Positions 44,725 to 53,478 are shown, numbered from the stretch's first letter. The stretch: DNA of 64,000 nucleotides from VXNE01 sp965248075 (GCA_965248075.1 CBDFIL010000001.1:248001-312000); one strand, 5' to 3'. Numbers and translations: made by a program. The notes: a model not told the origin generated them from the letters alone.

Positions 44725-45399
44725 TCACCGATCTGACGAATCCGGTCCGATCGAATAGCCCACCGTCCAACCGGTGTTGCGCCACAGCAGCCACGTGAGG
44801 AACGGATAGAACGTGACGGCCGAGGCGGCGTGCCACTCCGTCAGGTTCTCCAGCCAGTCGTCGTCCTCGAAGAAGTTGGTCGCCACACCGAGGACGAGGC
44901 CCTCCACCAGCGCGGCGAGACACAACAGTACCTTGAGGCGCATGAGCCGCGTGTCGCCGAGGGCGATCTGCGCGCGGTAGGCGAGCAGCAACTGCGCCAG
45001 GAAGGAACATCCGAAGAACACCACCGTCCCGTAACGCCGCATGCTCCGGTAGACGTCCCCTTCGGAACCCAGGAACGTCGTGTACAGCACGAGGAAAAGC
45101 GCACCGACCACGCCGGTGGTCACGACGGCCGAGCGCCAGCGAACGGTCTCTCCCAGGCAACGCAGCCAGTGCCCGCACAGCACCCAGTAGACGAGCCAGA
45201 ACCCGGCCGCCGGCAGCATGGTGGCCTTGAAGATGAAGAACCCGCCGCCGTAGCGGCCGGCGGCACTCACGCTGGTGCAGCCGGTCACGTGCGGGATGCA
45301 GGTTGGAACGTGATCGCCCGTCGCCGAGACCACGTATGCGGCGACCACGCCGAGCCAACTCAGCAGCCAGACCACGATGGCAACGTGACGCAGGTCCAC
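44725..45399 (-). CDS. Multi-pass membrane protein, Frag1/DRAM/Sfk1-like
   Basis: About 224 aa with six predicted TM helices: VAIVVWLLSWLGVVAAYVV, ATMLPAAGFWLVYWVLCGHW, TGVVGALFLVLYTTFLG, TVVFFGCSFLAQLLLAYRA, VLLCLAALVEGLVLGVATNF and AVTFYPFLTWLLWRNTGW. The extracytoplasmic loop after TM1 with HVPTCIPHVTGCTSVSAAGR resembles the Frag1/DRAM/Sfk1 group, where it is conserved. The start is a GTG at 45399. No ATG is in frame nearby and no good ribosome site is seen. The function is unknown. Confidence 0.65.
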   Translation of the reverse strand: MDLRHVAIVVWLLSWLGVVAAYVVSATGDHVPTCIPHVTGCTSVSAAGRYGGGFFIFKATMLPAAGFWLVYWVLCGHWLRCLGETVRWRSAVVTTGVVGALFLVLYTTFLGSEGDVYRSMRRYGTVVFFGCSFLAQLLLAYRAQIALGDTRLMRLKVLLCLAALVEGLVLGVATNFFEDDDWLENLTEWHAASAVTFYPFLTWLLWRNTGWTVGYSIGPDSSDR

Positions 45400-45481
45400 G
45401 GGGGGACCATACCGGGGCCGGGGGTGTCCGTACACCGTGGCCGCGGAGCCGCGGGGCCGAACCGATGGAACCGAGGGAAGT

Positions 45482-45511
45482 TTGAGTCGAAGCAACCCGG
45501 TGACGGATAAT
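45482..45511 (+). promoter_or_regulatory. Sigma70-like promoter of tRNA-Ala
   Basis: TTGAGT (-35, 45482-45487) and GATAAT (-10, 45506-45511) are 18 bases apart. The predicted start lies a few bases upstream of the tRNA 5' end at 45523. Confidence 0.6.
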
Positions 45512-45522
45512 AGGCCTGCTGT

Positions 45523-45598
45523 GGGGCCGTAGCTCAGCCGGGAGAGCGCGACGTTCGCAATGTCGAGGTCGGGGGTTCGATCCCCCCCGGCTCCACCA
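45523..45598 (+). tRNA. tRNA-Ala (CGC anticodon)
   Basis: 76 bases including an encoded CCA. Acceptor arms GGGGCCG and CGGCTCC pair fully with one G-T. The D-arm contains TAGCTCAGCCGGGAGAGC. The anticodon arm has stems CGACG and TGTCG around TTCGCAA, giving anticodon CGC, which reads GCG alanine codons. The T-arm is GGGGGTTCGATCCCCC. Confidence 0.95.
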
Positions 45599-45702
45599 AC
45601 TCACCCCCCGGACCGTCTGCTTTCGTGCGTCCCCCCGGACTCGGTGGCGGCAAGACAGCGGCTCCGCGGGGTCCAGTCTTTCGGTGAATCAGGAGCCGAC
45701 CC

Positions 45703-46125
45703 ATGACCGATCGCAAGTACGTTTTCGCGAGTCCCGAATGGGTCGAGTGCGCCGGGCGCGTCCTCGAGGAACTGGTTCCCGAGTTCGGCGAGGAGGGGCA
45801 GGCATTCAGCGTCTGCGAGGCGATCGTCGAGGTGCCCCGCGAGATCAACGACGATGGCTGCGCCGGCTGGTCGTTCTACGTCGACGGCAAGAACGTCCGC
45901 TTCCATCCGCAGAGAATGGACGACACGGAGCTTCTGCTACAGGGCACCTGGGAGCTGGAGTTGCCGGGGGCCCGAACCGTCTACACGCCGGAGTACCTCG
46001 CGGAGCAGGAGAAGAACCCGACTCCCCGTCCGGAGGATCCCAATATGGTCATCGAGGGAGACCTGACCAGGCTCCCCCCGTGGATCATGGAGTTTCACAA
46101 TCGACTGGCTGCGGTGACCGCATGA
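45703..46125 (+). CDS. Hypothetical protein (140 aa)
   Basis: Not recognised with confidence. Starts MTDRKYVFASPEWVECAGRV with an AGGAG ribosome site. Contains GWSFYVDGKNVRFHPQRM and ends NMVIEGDLTRLPPWIMEFHN. The layout loosely recalls SCP2-type lipid-carrier domains, but the match is too weak to name. No signal peptide, acidic overall, probably cytoplasmic. It is first of three genes joined by ATGA overlaps (46122 and 46214). Confidence 0.7.
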   Translation: MTDRKYVFASPEWVECAGRVLEELVPEFGEEGQAFSVCEAIVEVPREINDDGCAGWSFYVDGKNVRFHPQRMDDTELLLQGTWELELPGARTVYTPEYLAEQEKNPTPRPEDPNMVIEGDLTRLPPWIMEFHNRLAAVTA

Positions 46126-46217
46126 ACGAGTCGGATCGGCGGCCGACGACCGAAGAGAGATCGGCCGTGGGCCAGGGCCTGCAGGACCCGGTCGCTCTTG
46201 CCGAGTTCGAGCGATGA
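46122..46217 (+). CDS. Putative 31-aa small protein linking two genes
   Basis: ATGA at 46122 overlaps the upstream stop, and its own stop TGA (46215-46217) overlaps the ATG of the hydrolase gene at 46214. The frame encodes 31 residues, charged and soluble (begins MNESDRRPTTEERSAVG). The double overlap suggests a translated coupling ORF. The peptide itself may have no function. Confidence 0.45.
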   Translation: MNESDRRPTTEERSAVGQGLQDPVALAEFER

Positions 46218-47158
46218 ACGGCCCGTTGCGGCGACCATGCCGCGCCAGGACGGCCTGTCTCGTCGCACTGGCGCTTGCCGCGTGCACGGACCCAACTGGA
46301 GAACCCGAGGTGACCGAAGTGACGATAGAACAAACCAAGATGCGCGTTGGCGAGTCCACCTACGACGTGCGCCGCGCGGGAGACGGGGACGACCTCGTCA
46401 TCCTGCTGCATGGATTTCCGGAAACGTCGCACATGTGGCTGCCGCTCCTCGGGCACCTGGCAGACAACGGCTATACCGCCCTGGCGCCGGATCTCAGGGG
46501 TTACAGTCCCGGCGCACGACCCGCGCCGGCCCAGCACTACGCCCATACCGCCATGGCTCCGGATCTTCTGGCCATGGCCGATGCGCTCGGAAGAGAGCGC
46601 TTCCACCTCGTCGGTCACGACCACGGTGCGGGACTGGGTTGGTACATGGCGGCCCGTCACGCGGATCGTCTCATCAGTTGGACGGCGCTGTCCGTGCCCC
46701 ACATCGACGCCTTTGGCCAGGCGATCGCCAACAACCCCGAGCAGCGGGAGCGCAGTCAGTACATGGATTTCTTCCGCCAGGTCGGCACGGCCGAGGAAGC
46801 CCTCTCCGCCAACGACTTCGCCGCATTGCGAAACGTCTGGAGCGAATCCGCGCCCGAGCAGGTCGAGGAGTACCTGCGCGTGCTCAGGCAACCCGGCGCG
46901 CTGACCGGCGCGCTCAACTGGTATCGCGGCGGACTGACCGTGGACCGCCAACCCATTGGCCAGGTCTCCGTGCCCACGCTCATGATCTGGGGCAACCGGG
47001 ACCAGGCCATCGGGCGCCCCGGTGTGACCGCCACGCCTCCGCTGATGGACGGTCCCTACCGGCTGGTGGAACTGGACGCGGGGCACTGGCTCATCCAGGA
47101 AGCGCAAGCCGGCGTGCTGCGCGAGACCCTGGCTCACCTCAAGGAGTTTCGAAAGTAA
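46214..47158 (+). CDS. Alpha/beta hydrolase, epoxide hydrolase/haloalkane dehalogenase-like lipoprotein
   Basis: 314 aa. A lipoprotein signal (LVALALAACTDP, lipid Cys near residue 24) indicates membrane anchoring in the periplasm. The hydrolase core shows the oxyanion motif LLHGFPETSHMW, the nucleophile Asp in LVGHDHGAGLGWY (near 140; homologues have GHDWG), the acid region in LMIWGNRDQAIG and the His in LDAGHWLIQEA. An Asp nucleophile is typical of epoxide hydrolases and haloalkane or fluoroacetate dehalogenases. Export of such an enzyme is unusual but not unique. Confidence 0.88.
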   Translation: MNGPLRRPCRARTACLVALALAACTDPTGEPEVTEVTIEQTKMRVGESTYDVRRAGDGDDLVILLHGFPETSHMWLPLLGHLADNGYTALAPDLRGYSPGARPAPAQHYAHTAMAPDLLAMADALGRERFHLVGHDHGAGLGWYMAARHADRLISWTALSVPHIDAFGQAIANNPEQRERSQYMDFFRQVGTAEEALSANDFAALRNVWSESAPEQVEEYLRVLRQPGALTGALNWYRGGLTVDRQPIGQVSVPTLMIWGNRDQAIGRPGVTATPPLMDGPYRLVELDAGHWLIQEAQAGVLRETLAHLKEFRK

Positions 47159-47224
47159 CCGACTGGCGTTGGCCAACCGTCCGCGGCTGGCTTTCTCCGG
47201 CCTCGCCAAACCCGACGGGGCGAT

Positions 47225-47298
47225 GTAGGGGACGGGCTTGTCCCGTCCCGTTCCGAATTCACGAACATCCCCGGGCGACCACAAGGGTCGCCCCTACA
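47225..47298. repeat. Family B palindromic repeat
   Basis: TAGGGGACGGGCTTGTCCC to GGTCGCCCCTAC, close to the consensus. It is first of two copies in the 314-base gap (47159-47472) between the convergent hydrolase and universal stress protein genes. Confidence 0.88.
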
Positions 47299-47336
47299 AA
47301 CCCGCCTCGAATCACCCACCAACGCCCGCCACGGCT

Positions 47337-47415
47337 GTAGGGGACGGGCTTGTCCCGTCCCGTTGCCAAGGGCTTGCGCAACCTCGACACGGGCGACGAC
47401 AAGCGTCGCCCCTAC
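47337..47415. repeat. Family B palindromic repeat
   Basis: Second copy in this gap. The right hairpin has arms GGGCGAC and GTCGCCC around GACAAGC, a variant of the usual right stem. An 11-G homopolymer lies shortly after it (47449-47459). No gene is seen in the gap. Confidence 0.85.
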
Positions 47416-47472
47416 GCATCGCGCCCGAATTACTCGCCAGGCCTGGCCGGGGGGGGGGGCTGGCTGAGCGCG

Positions 47473-48342
47473 TCAGCCACCCACGCGCACGGCCAGAACG
47501 TCCGACTTGGCCCCGTGCAGCACCGCATTCGCCGTCGAGCCGAGCAATAGCGCGAAGCCGTGGCGCCCGTGCGTGCCGACGACCACGAGGTCGGCGGACA
47601 ACTCGTCGGCTGCCGCGTGGATCTCCTCCGCCGGATGACCACGCCGAACGAGGCGCTCGCCCGTGATCTCGAAACTGTCCGCCAGCGCGTCGACCTGCGC
47701 CATGACCTGCTCCTCGGCCTCGTGCGCGAAACGGATCCCGGTGTCGCCGTATGACGCGACCTCCACACCCGCGTAAGAGTGCTCGAGCGGGCGTACGACC
47801 GACAGCACGGATAGCCGCGCTCCGCTGATGGACGCCACTTCGACCGCCCGTTGCAGTACTTCGTTGGCCTCCTCCGTGGAGTCGACCGCCACGAGCACTT
47901 CCCGGAACGGCTCGGCCTGCTCCGGGATGTGCACACAGAGCACGTCGCACGGGGTCCCGTGCAACACCGCGTTGGCCGTGGAACCGAGCAGCAGCCGCCA
48001 GCCGTGCCGGCCGTGCGCGCCCATGATGACGAGGTCGGCGCCCTGCTCTTCCGCATAGCGATGGATCTCGTTGGCGGCATGGCCTTCCAGCAGCGCCCGG
48101 TCCTGAATGGCGGCCGGCTGGCAGACGGCTTCCAGACGTTGCGCGGATTCCTCCATCACCTTGTCGTGCAGGTCGGCGATGCCCGGAATCGCCACCTCGT
48201 CGCTGAAATACAGGTAGCCTTCGTCCACGACGTGCACCGCCGTAACGTCGGCGCCCGAACACATCTGTCTCGTGCGCTGCATGACGGTTTCGGCCGAGTC
48301 CGAGACCACGTCCACCGCCACCACCACTCGTTTGTACGACAT
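47473..48342 (-). CDS. Tandem universal stress protein (two Usp domains)
   Basis: 289 aa with two UspA domains. The ATP-binding signature G-x2-G-x9-G-(S/T) appears in both: GAHGRHGWRLL with GSTANAVLHG in the first, GTHGRHGFALL with GSTANAVLHG in the second. Domain starts are VVVAVDVVSDSAE and VLVAVDSTEEANE. Such UspE-like tandem proteins are induced by starvation and oxidative or membrane stress. The ATG at 48342 starts MSYKRVVVAVD. It is separated by 10 bases from the upstream reductase gene on the same strand, so it is likely part of a 47473-50853 operon. Confidence 0.93.
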   Translation of the reverse strand: MSYKRVVVAVDVVSDSAETVMQRTRQMCSGADVTAVHVVDEGYLYFSDEVAIPGIADLHDKVMEESAQRLEAVCQPAAIQDRALLEGHAANEIHRYAEEQGADLVIMGAHGRHGWRLLLGSTANAVLHGTPCDVLCVHIPEQAEPFREVLVAVDSTEEANEVLQRAVEVASISGARLSVLSVVRPLEHSYAGVEVASYGDTGIRFAHEAEEQVMAQVDALADSFEITGERLVRRGHPAEEIHAAADELSADLVVVGTHGRHGFALLLGSTANAVLHGAKSDVLAVRVGG

Positions 48343-48352
48343 CGCTCGACCT

Positions 48353-49354
48353 CTATTCGACGATTTGACGGGCCGATGATAGCGCCGGCCGAAAGGCGAT
48401 ACGCTGCCGCAGCAGCCCATGGATCAGGTCGATGGTCGGCGTCGCCACGCCGGCCAGCCGGCCCAACTCCTGCACGGCGCCGACCAGCGCGTCGTTCTCG
48501 AGCGGTCGCCCCCGCTCCAGGTCCTGCAGCATCGACGTTCGATGTGCGCCGACGCGGGCAGCACCGTCGATGCGCCGGTCCACGTCCACGGCGAAACGCA
48601 CTCCGAACGCCTCGCCGACGGCCTGCGCCTCCAGCATCATGCGGCGGGCGGTGCCGCGTGTGTCGGGCTCGGTCGCGAGCACATCCAGCGTCGCCCCCGT
48701 CAAGGCACTCAGTGGGTTGAACGCGAGATTGCCCCATAGCTTCACCCAGATCTCGTCGCGCAGACGGGGCCGCAGCGGCGCCTTGATCCCCGCCTCCACG
48801 CACAGCGCGGCGAACGCACGCACGCGAGCGCTGCGTTCTCCGGACGGCTCCCCGAGGCTGAACTTGTCGTCCGACAGATGGCGCACGACGCCGGGTTCCA
48901 CGACCTCGCAGGACGGATAGACCACGCAGCCGATGGCGCGCTCGGGGCCGACTCTCTCCCATACCGCACCGCCGGGATCGACGCTCTCCACGTGACGGGA
49001 ACCAAAGGGCGAGTCGAGGCCATGAAAGTACCACCACGGAATCCCGTTGACGCCGCTGATCACGGCCGTTTCCGGGCCCAGGAGCGGCTGCATGGACTCC
49101 ACCACGCCCGGTATCGAGTGTGCCTTGAGGGTCAGCACCACGTAATCCTGCTCGCCAAGCGTGCGGGGATCGGACGTCGCGAGGGGCCGGGCCGTGACGC
49201 GGCGGTCTCCGACTTCGAGCGACAACCCACGACGCTGGATCGCGTCCAGGTGCGGGCCGCGCGCCACGACCGAGACGTCCGCGCCCGTATTGCGCGCGAG
49301 GCGGACCGCCAGGAACCCGCCGATCGCTCCGGCGCCAAATACGCAGACCTTCAT
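48353..49354 (-). CDS. Ketopantoate reductase family (ApbA/PanE-like) protein
   Basis: 333 aa. The NADP-binding GAGAIGG is at residues 7-13 (MKVCVFGAGAIGGFLAVRLA). The catalytic lysine region is VVLTLKAHSIPGV (about 77) and VISGVNGIPWW follows. The C-terminal helical domain has IWVKLWGNLAFNPLSALTGA (Lys and Asn typical of the family). It may make pantoate for CoA, but it sits beside an acyl-CoA ligase and a stress protein and belongs to a broad family of 2-oxoacid reductases, so the substrate is open. ATG overlaps the preceding ligase stop (ATGA). Confidence 0.88.
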   Translation of the reverse strand: MKVCVFGAGAIGGFLAVRLARNTGADVSVVARGPHLDAIQRRGLSLEVGDRRVTARPLATSDPRTLGEQDYVVLTLKAHSIPGVVESMQPLLGPETAVISGVNGIPWWYFHGLDSPFGSRHVESVDPGGAVWERVGPERAIGCVVYPSCEVVEPGVVRHLSDDKFSLGEPSGERSARVRAFAALCVEAGIKAPLRPRLRDEIWVKLWGNLAFNPLSALTGATLDVLATEPDTRGTARRMMLEAQAVGEAFGVRFAVDVDRRIDGAARVGAHRTSMLQDLERGRPLENDALVGAVQELGRLAGVATPTIDLIHGLLRQRIAFRPALSSARQIVE

Positions 49355-50853
49355 GACAGGCCCAGCGCCCGCGCGAGGCCAATGCGCTGGATCTTGCCGG
49401 TGGGGCCCTTGGGGATCTCTACGGTGAACACGATGGTGCGGGGCACCTTGAAGTCGGCCAGGCGCTCGGCCGCGAAGTCCCGCAAGGTCCTCTCGTCGAC
49501 TTCCGCTTGCGCTTCCAGCACGACCGCCGCCGCCACATCCTCACCGAGCCGGTCGTGCGGCACCGCGAACGTGCAGACCTGCGCGACCGCCGGATGGTCG
49601 AGCAGGACTTCGTCCACCTCGAGCGGCGCGATCTTCTCGCCGCCGCGGTTGATGATTTCCTTGAGGCGACCGGTGACCTTGACGTAGCTGTCGCCGTCCA
49701 TGTAGCCAAGGTCCCCGGTACGGAACCACGTACCGTGAAATGCCGTCGCATCCGCCGCGGGATTCGCGAGGTAGCCGCGCATGACGTTGGCGCCGCGGAT
49801 GACGATCTCCCCTTCTTCCCCCGTCGGCAGATTGTCACCGGCATCGTTCATGATGGCGACTTCCGGCCCTGCGCCCGGACCGACGAAGCCAGGCTTGCGC
49901 AGCCCCGGCGGCAGCGGGTTCGAGCACATCTGGTGCGCCGCCTCGGTCATGGCATACGCCTCGATCACCGGCGCATGGAACGTGTCTTCCAGGGCCGCCA
50001 TGACCTGCGCGGGAAGGGCGGCCGAGGACGAACGGATTAAGCGCAGCCTCGCCCGAGCGATCCGGTCGCGATTCCGCGCCGCCCGGGCCAGGATCGCCTG
50101 GTGCATCGTCGGCACCGCGCTGTACCAGGTGGGGTTCGCGTCGTCGAGCCAGCCGAAGAAGCGCAGCGCGTCGAACCCCGGTGTGCAGTACACGGAGGCA
50201 CCGGTGGCAAGACTCGCGAGCACCGGCGCCATCAACCCATGGATGTGGAACAGAGGCATCACGTTGAGGCACAGGTCCGCCGGAGTCAGCGCCAGGGTGT
50301 TCACGATGTTCGTAGCCGACGCGCACAGGTTGCCCTGCGTGAGCGGCACCATCTTCGGGCGAGAGGTCGTGCCCGACGTGTGCAGGATCAGGGCCACGGC
50401 CTCTTCGTCCCGGGGCGCGGCCTCGGCTTCCCCCGAGACATCCAGCGCGAACGCGCCCGCGGCGTCGGACTCGACCAGTTCGATCACCCGCGCGCCGCGC
50501 CGCGTGGCGACGTCCCGCGCCACGGTGTCCGCCCCCGCCACCACGATCAGCACGCGCGCGTCGAGGTCCGAGAGGTAGAAGTCGAACTCCTCCGCCTTGT
50601 AGGCGGGGTTCAACGGCGCGGCCGCGCACCAGGGGGCGATACAGGCGAACGCGCTCGCCATGGCAGGACCGTTCGGCAGGACGATCGCGGCGCAGTCTTC
50701 GGGGCCGACGCCCGCGCCGCGCAGGGCGCGGCCGGTACGTTCCGCCTGCGCAAGGAGGCCGGCACAGGCCAACGGTGGCCGTTGAGGCGCCCGGATGGCG
50801 ACGGCGTCTGCCGAACGCGCGGCGCCGCCCAGGAGGTCCAGAAGCGTACTCAC
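49351..50853 (-). CDS. AMP-dependent acyl-CoA synthetase (FadD/oxalyl-CoA synthetase-like)
   Basis: 500 aa from a GTG start (50853). Core motifs are LILHTSGTTSRPKMVPLTQG, MTEAAHQMCSNPLPP, GDLGYMDGDSYVKVTGRLKE and GPTGKIQRIGLA with the C-terminal lysine. The sequence resembles the oxalate/acyl-CoA ligase branch (FadD-like, about 500 aa). It activates a carboxylate to its CoA ester. It is the first gene of a likely operon with the ketopantoate-reductase-like and Usp genes. Confidence 0.92.
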   Translation of the reverse strand: MSTLLDLLGGAARSADAVAIRAPQRPPLACAGLLAQAERTGRALRGAGVGPEDCAAIVLPNGPAMASAFACIAPWCAAAPLNPAYKAEEFDFYLSDLDARVLIVVAGADTVARDVATRRGARVIELVESDAAGAFALDVSGEAEAAPRDEEAVALILHTSGTTSRPKMVPLTQGNLCASATNIVNTLALTPADLCLNVMPLFHIHGLMAPVLASLATGASVYCTPGFDALRFFGWLDDANPTWYSAVPTMHQAILARAARNRDRIARARLRLIRSSSAALPAQVMAALEDTFHAPVIEAYAMTEAAHQMCSNPLPPGLRKPGFVGPGAGPEVAIMNDAGDNLPTGEEGEIVIRGANVMRGYLANPAADATAFHGTWFRTGDLGYMDGDSYVKVTGRLKEIINRGGEKIAPLEVDEVLLDHPAVAQVCTFAVPHDRLGEDVAAAVVLEAQAEVDERTLRDFAAERLADFKVPRTIVFTVEIPKGPTGKIQRIGLARALGLS

Positions 50854-50893
50854 TCCGGCTCCGTCCGCCGCGGCGGACGGTCGGGCCGTCGTG

Positions 50894-51319
50894 TCAGTTC
50901 AGAGCCCGTTCCGTGGGATCCCGGCCGTCCCGCGGTGCGCCCGTTCCCGACGAGCCCAGGAAGATCTTCTCGCCGTTCTCGAACGTGATGTCCCTGCCGT
51001 TGGCCCGCTGCGAGCGGTCCTTGCTCTGGTACCCATCCACCACGATCAGCGTCCCCGGCATCAGCGAGTTGCGCGTCAAACCCCGCCGCAGCAGCGTGTT
51101 CGGCGTGCCGCCTTCGACCATCCAGGCTTCCTTCTCACCGGCGTCGGTCGTGTGCTCAAGGTGGATCCACGCATGCGGATTCACCCACTCGACCTTGACC
51201 ACCGGTCCCCGGAGGATGAGCGGCCGGTTCGGATCGAACTCGGCCCCGAAGGCGTGGTGAGCCGACGCCGGCACCGCGGCCAGAAGTCCGCCCAGAAGAA
51301 TCAGAAACATCGTCCGCAT
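50894..51319 (-). CDS. DUF6152 family periplasmic protein
   Basis: 141 aa. Signal peptide (FLILLGGLLAAVPASA), mature start HHAFGAEFDPNRP. The mature part has ILRGPVVKVEWVNPHAWIHL and PNTLLRRGLTRNSLMPGTLI, then GRDITFENGEKIFLGSSG. These are the usual DUF6152 features: HHAF or HHSF at the mature start and a WVNPHAW motif. Function unknown. It forms a three-gene run with the two related periplasmic proteins upstream, a grouping that suggests a common role. Confidence 0.85.
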   Translation of the reverse strand: MRTMFLILLGGLLAAVPASAHHAFGAEFDPNRPLILRGPVVKVEWVNPHAWIHLEHTTDAGEKEAWMVEGGTPNTLLRRGLTRNSLMPGTLIVVDGYQSKDRSQRANGRDITFENGEKIFLGSSGTGAPRDGRDPTERALN

Positions 51320-51347
51320 GTTGTTTGCCTCGAGGTTGTTAGGAGTC

Positions 51348-52439
51348 TCATTCGGCGCCTCGCTCCGTTGTCTGAGCCGTTGTCTGCATCGCATCGGCTT
51401 CCAGGAGACGCGCGCCGCGCATGATGTTGCCAAGCGCGTAGTTCGCTTCGTGACAGGCGTACTCGTAGACGCTGTCGTCGGTGGCGGGCCACGGGTACTC
51501 CCCGCTCCAGGGCTCGGTCCACACGGTCGGGTCGTCCACCGTGAAGCTGTAGAGCAAGGTGTCCGCATCCTGGCGCTCGAACCGCTCCACGACATGGAGG
51601 TTCTCCGACCCTGCGAAGGGGCCCGTCCGGGAACGGAAATTCGTGGTGTCCACCACCAGCGTGTCCCCTTCCCAGTGGCCGACCGAGTCGCCCATCCACT
51701 TGCGTATCGACGGCGGCCCGTGTGCGGCGTTCATGCGGATGATGCGGGCGTCGTGGACCATCTCCACCAGGATCACGATGTGGTCGGGCGTCTGCACGAT
51801 GCGCTTCATGTTGTTGTAGAGCACGGGGAGCATCGGCGGGCCCGAGGTCGAGCCGAACCCGAGCAGGCAACGCTCGCCGAGCGGGCGCACTTCCGGGTCG
51901 TCGTAAGGACCTGGTCCGTCGAGCGTCAACCACCAGGCCTCCCCGGTGTTTTCCCGAAACGACGCGCGGCGCGCCATCACCCCTTTCAGCGCCGCCGGCA
52001 TCATGGCCGGGAACCGGCCATTGGGTGGATCCACGATAATCGAGGTCCGGAACTCGCCACCGATGGCGAAGGCGTCCTCGCCCCGGTCGATCCAGAACGC
52101 GTTATAGCCGCCGACGTTGCCCGCCGGGCCTGGCGATCCGTCGCCACCCACCGGCGGCGCTCCGCGATCCGGGTCCGTCGATTCCTGCGCCTGGGCCATG
52201 CGGGCGCGTTCCTCTTCGGCGATCCGGTCCGCCTCCTCACGGGTCAGGAACAGCTTGTCCCCGAACATCTCCGGGCGCTGCAACGGAGTGAGCGTGGCGA
52301 CATCGTAGTTCCCGGCGAGATCGGGGCGCCCAGCCGGAGTACGCGGGATGTCATCGGCGACGACGCCTGCACCGCAGAGGATCGCCGACCCCACGATCGC
52401 GCTCCACCATGTCCCGGCACGCACTGACCTGTCGCTCAT
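51348..52439 (-). CDS. Exported protein, GDTLVVDTTNF-type family (paralogue 1)
   Basis: 363 aa with a signal-like leader (SAIVGSAILCGAGVVA). Characteristic segments are RPDLAGNYDVATLTPLQRPE, GPPMLPVLYNNMKRIVQTPD, RKWMGDSVGHWEGDTLVVDT and DPTVWTEPWSGEYPW. The same W-x-G-D-T-L-V core and T-E-P-W motif occur in the upstream neighbour. This uncharacterised family is common next to DUF6152 proteins. The C-terminal YEYACHEANYALGNIMRGAR is also typical. The function is unknown, possibly ligand binding in a beta-rich fold. Confidence 0.75.
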   Translation of the reverse strand: MSDRSVRAGTWWSAIVGSAILCGAGVVADDIPRTPAGRPDLAGNYDVATLTPLQRPEMFGDKLFLTREEADRIAEEERARMAQAQESTDPDRGAPPVGGDGSPGPAGNVGGYNAFWIDRGEDAFAIGGEFRTSIIVDPPNGRFPAMMPAALKGVMARRASFRENTGEAWWLTLDGPGPYDDPEVRPLGERCLLGFGSTSGPPMLPVLYNNMKRIVQTPDHIVILVEMVHDARIIRMNAAHGPPSIRKWMGDSVGHWEGDTLVVDTTNFRSRTGPFAGSENLHVVERFERQDADTLLYSFTVDDPTVWTEPWSGEYPWPATDDSVYEYACHEANYALGNIMRGARLLEADAMQTTAQTTERGAE

Positions 52440-52461
52440 CGTTGCCACCTCACCGGACACG

Positions 52462-53337
52462 CTAGCGCGGCAGCGGGTTCCGCCGCCACTCGCCGTACAA
52501 CAGTTCCTCGACGAACTCGACGCAGCGGAAGTCCATCAGGGCCATATTCGCCTCCTTGCGGCGATACAGCGGCATCGAGATCTTCCACGGCTCGGTGAAC
52601 GTCTCGGGGTCCTCGATCGTCGCCTCGTAGTGCAGGTGGTCGGGGCCGGTCGGCGTGTACCGCTCCGTGACCTTCATCTGGTTGCTGTGGTGGTTGCCCG
52701 CGCGGTCGAACCACGTCTGGTCGTTGAGTCCCGTGACCTCGATCACGAGCGTGTCGCCGTCCCAGGTGGCGTAGGACTGGCCCATCCAGCTGTCGATGGG
52801 TGCGGGGCCGGGGTCCTGCGTGTAGATGTCCCGCACGGCGCCCGAGTACTGGTAGGCGAAGAACAGGGTGTCCTCGCCCTGGAAGATCTGGAACGGGTGC
52901 GGCATGTAGTTCGCGCGCGGCACGCCGGGCAGGTAGCACTTCACCTCCGGGTCGCGGTTGATCCAGTCGGCCTGGTTCTCGAGCTTCTTCTCGAGTGCCT
53001 CGGGCGTGTAGGGGATCTTGCCGCCCTCGACGACGCCCAGGCCCGGCGGTACCGACACCACCGCACCCAGCTTGTAGGTCTCGAGCGACGGGACCGGACC
53101 GTGCGGGCCCTCACGCAACTGCATCGACGGGCGCGCGAGGTGCAGTTCGATGTCGTAGTTCGCCTCGTTGAGCGCCTGCCAGATGCCGTTCAGGTCGGGA
53201 TGCACCCCGCCCGGCCCGCGCGGCGCGACGTCGGACCGAGCCTCTTCGGCCACGGCTGCGCCCAACTGGACCGCCGACATACCGGCCAGCAACGAGAGGG
53301 CCGTCCCGGCCAGGAGCTTGATGAATCCGCGACGCAT
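52462..53337 (-). CDS. Exported protein, GDTLVVDTTNF-type family (paralogue 2)
   Basis: 291 aa. The leader RRGFIKLLAGTALSLLAG may be a weak Tat- or Sec-type signal. The body shows HPDLNGIWQALNEANYDIEL, PPGLGVVEGGKIPYTPEA, NYMPHPFQIFQGEDTLFFAY, WMGQSYATWDGDTLVIEVTG and DPETFTEPWKISMPLYRR, matching the layout of the downstream paralogue. A run of nine G precedes the ATG by six bases and probably serves as the ribosome site. It is first of the three-gene run ending in DUF6152. Function unknown. Confidence 0.75.
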   Translation of the reverse strand: MRRGFIKLLAGTALSLLAGMSAVQLGAAVAEEARSDVAPRGPGGVHPDLNGIWQALNEANYDIELHLARPSMQLREGPHGPVPSLETYKLGAVVSVPPGLGVVEGGKIPYTPEALEKKLENQADWINRDPEVKCYLPGVPRANYMPHPFQIFQGEDTLFFAYQYSGAVRDIYTQDPGPAPIDSWMGQSYATWDGDTLVIEVTGLNDQTWFDRAGNHHSNQMKVTERYTPTGPDHLHYEATIEDPETFTEPWKISMPLYRRKEANMALMDFRCVEFVEELLYGEWRRNPLPR

Positions 53338-53478
53338 GGGCTTCCCCCCCCCGAAAAATACTGGGCACCTGCACCGCGCTCCATGCGCGGGGCCGTACCA
53401 TGAGGGCGCGAATGCTCGCATCACGGACCCGGACCGTCAACGACGTCGCGACGCCCGCGCACCGAGAGATCCTGGCCA

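Noticed and set aside
45703..46125. SCP2-type sterol carrier protein
   Set aside because: The similarity is limited to the C-terminal EGD-L pattern, which is not enough to name the family.
47449..47459. Phase-variable 11-G tract controlling the universal stress protein
   Set aside because: The run lies beyond the 3' end of that gene, so it cannot switch its reading frame.
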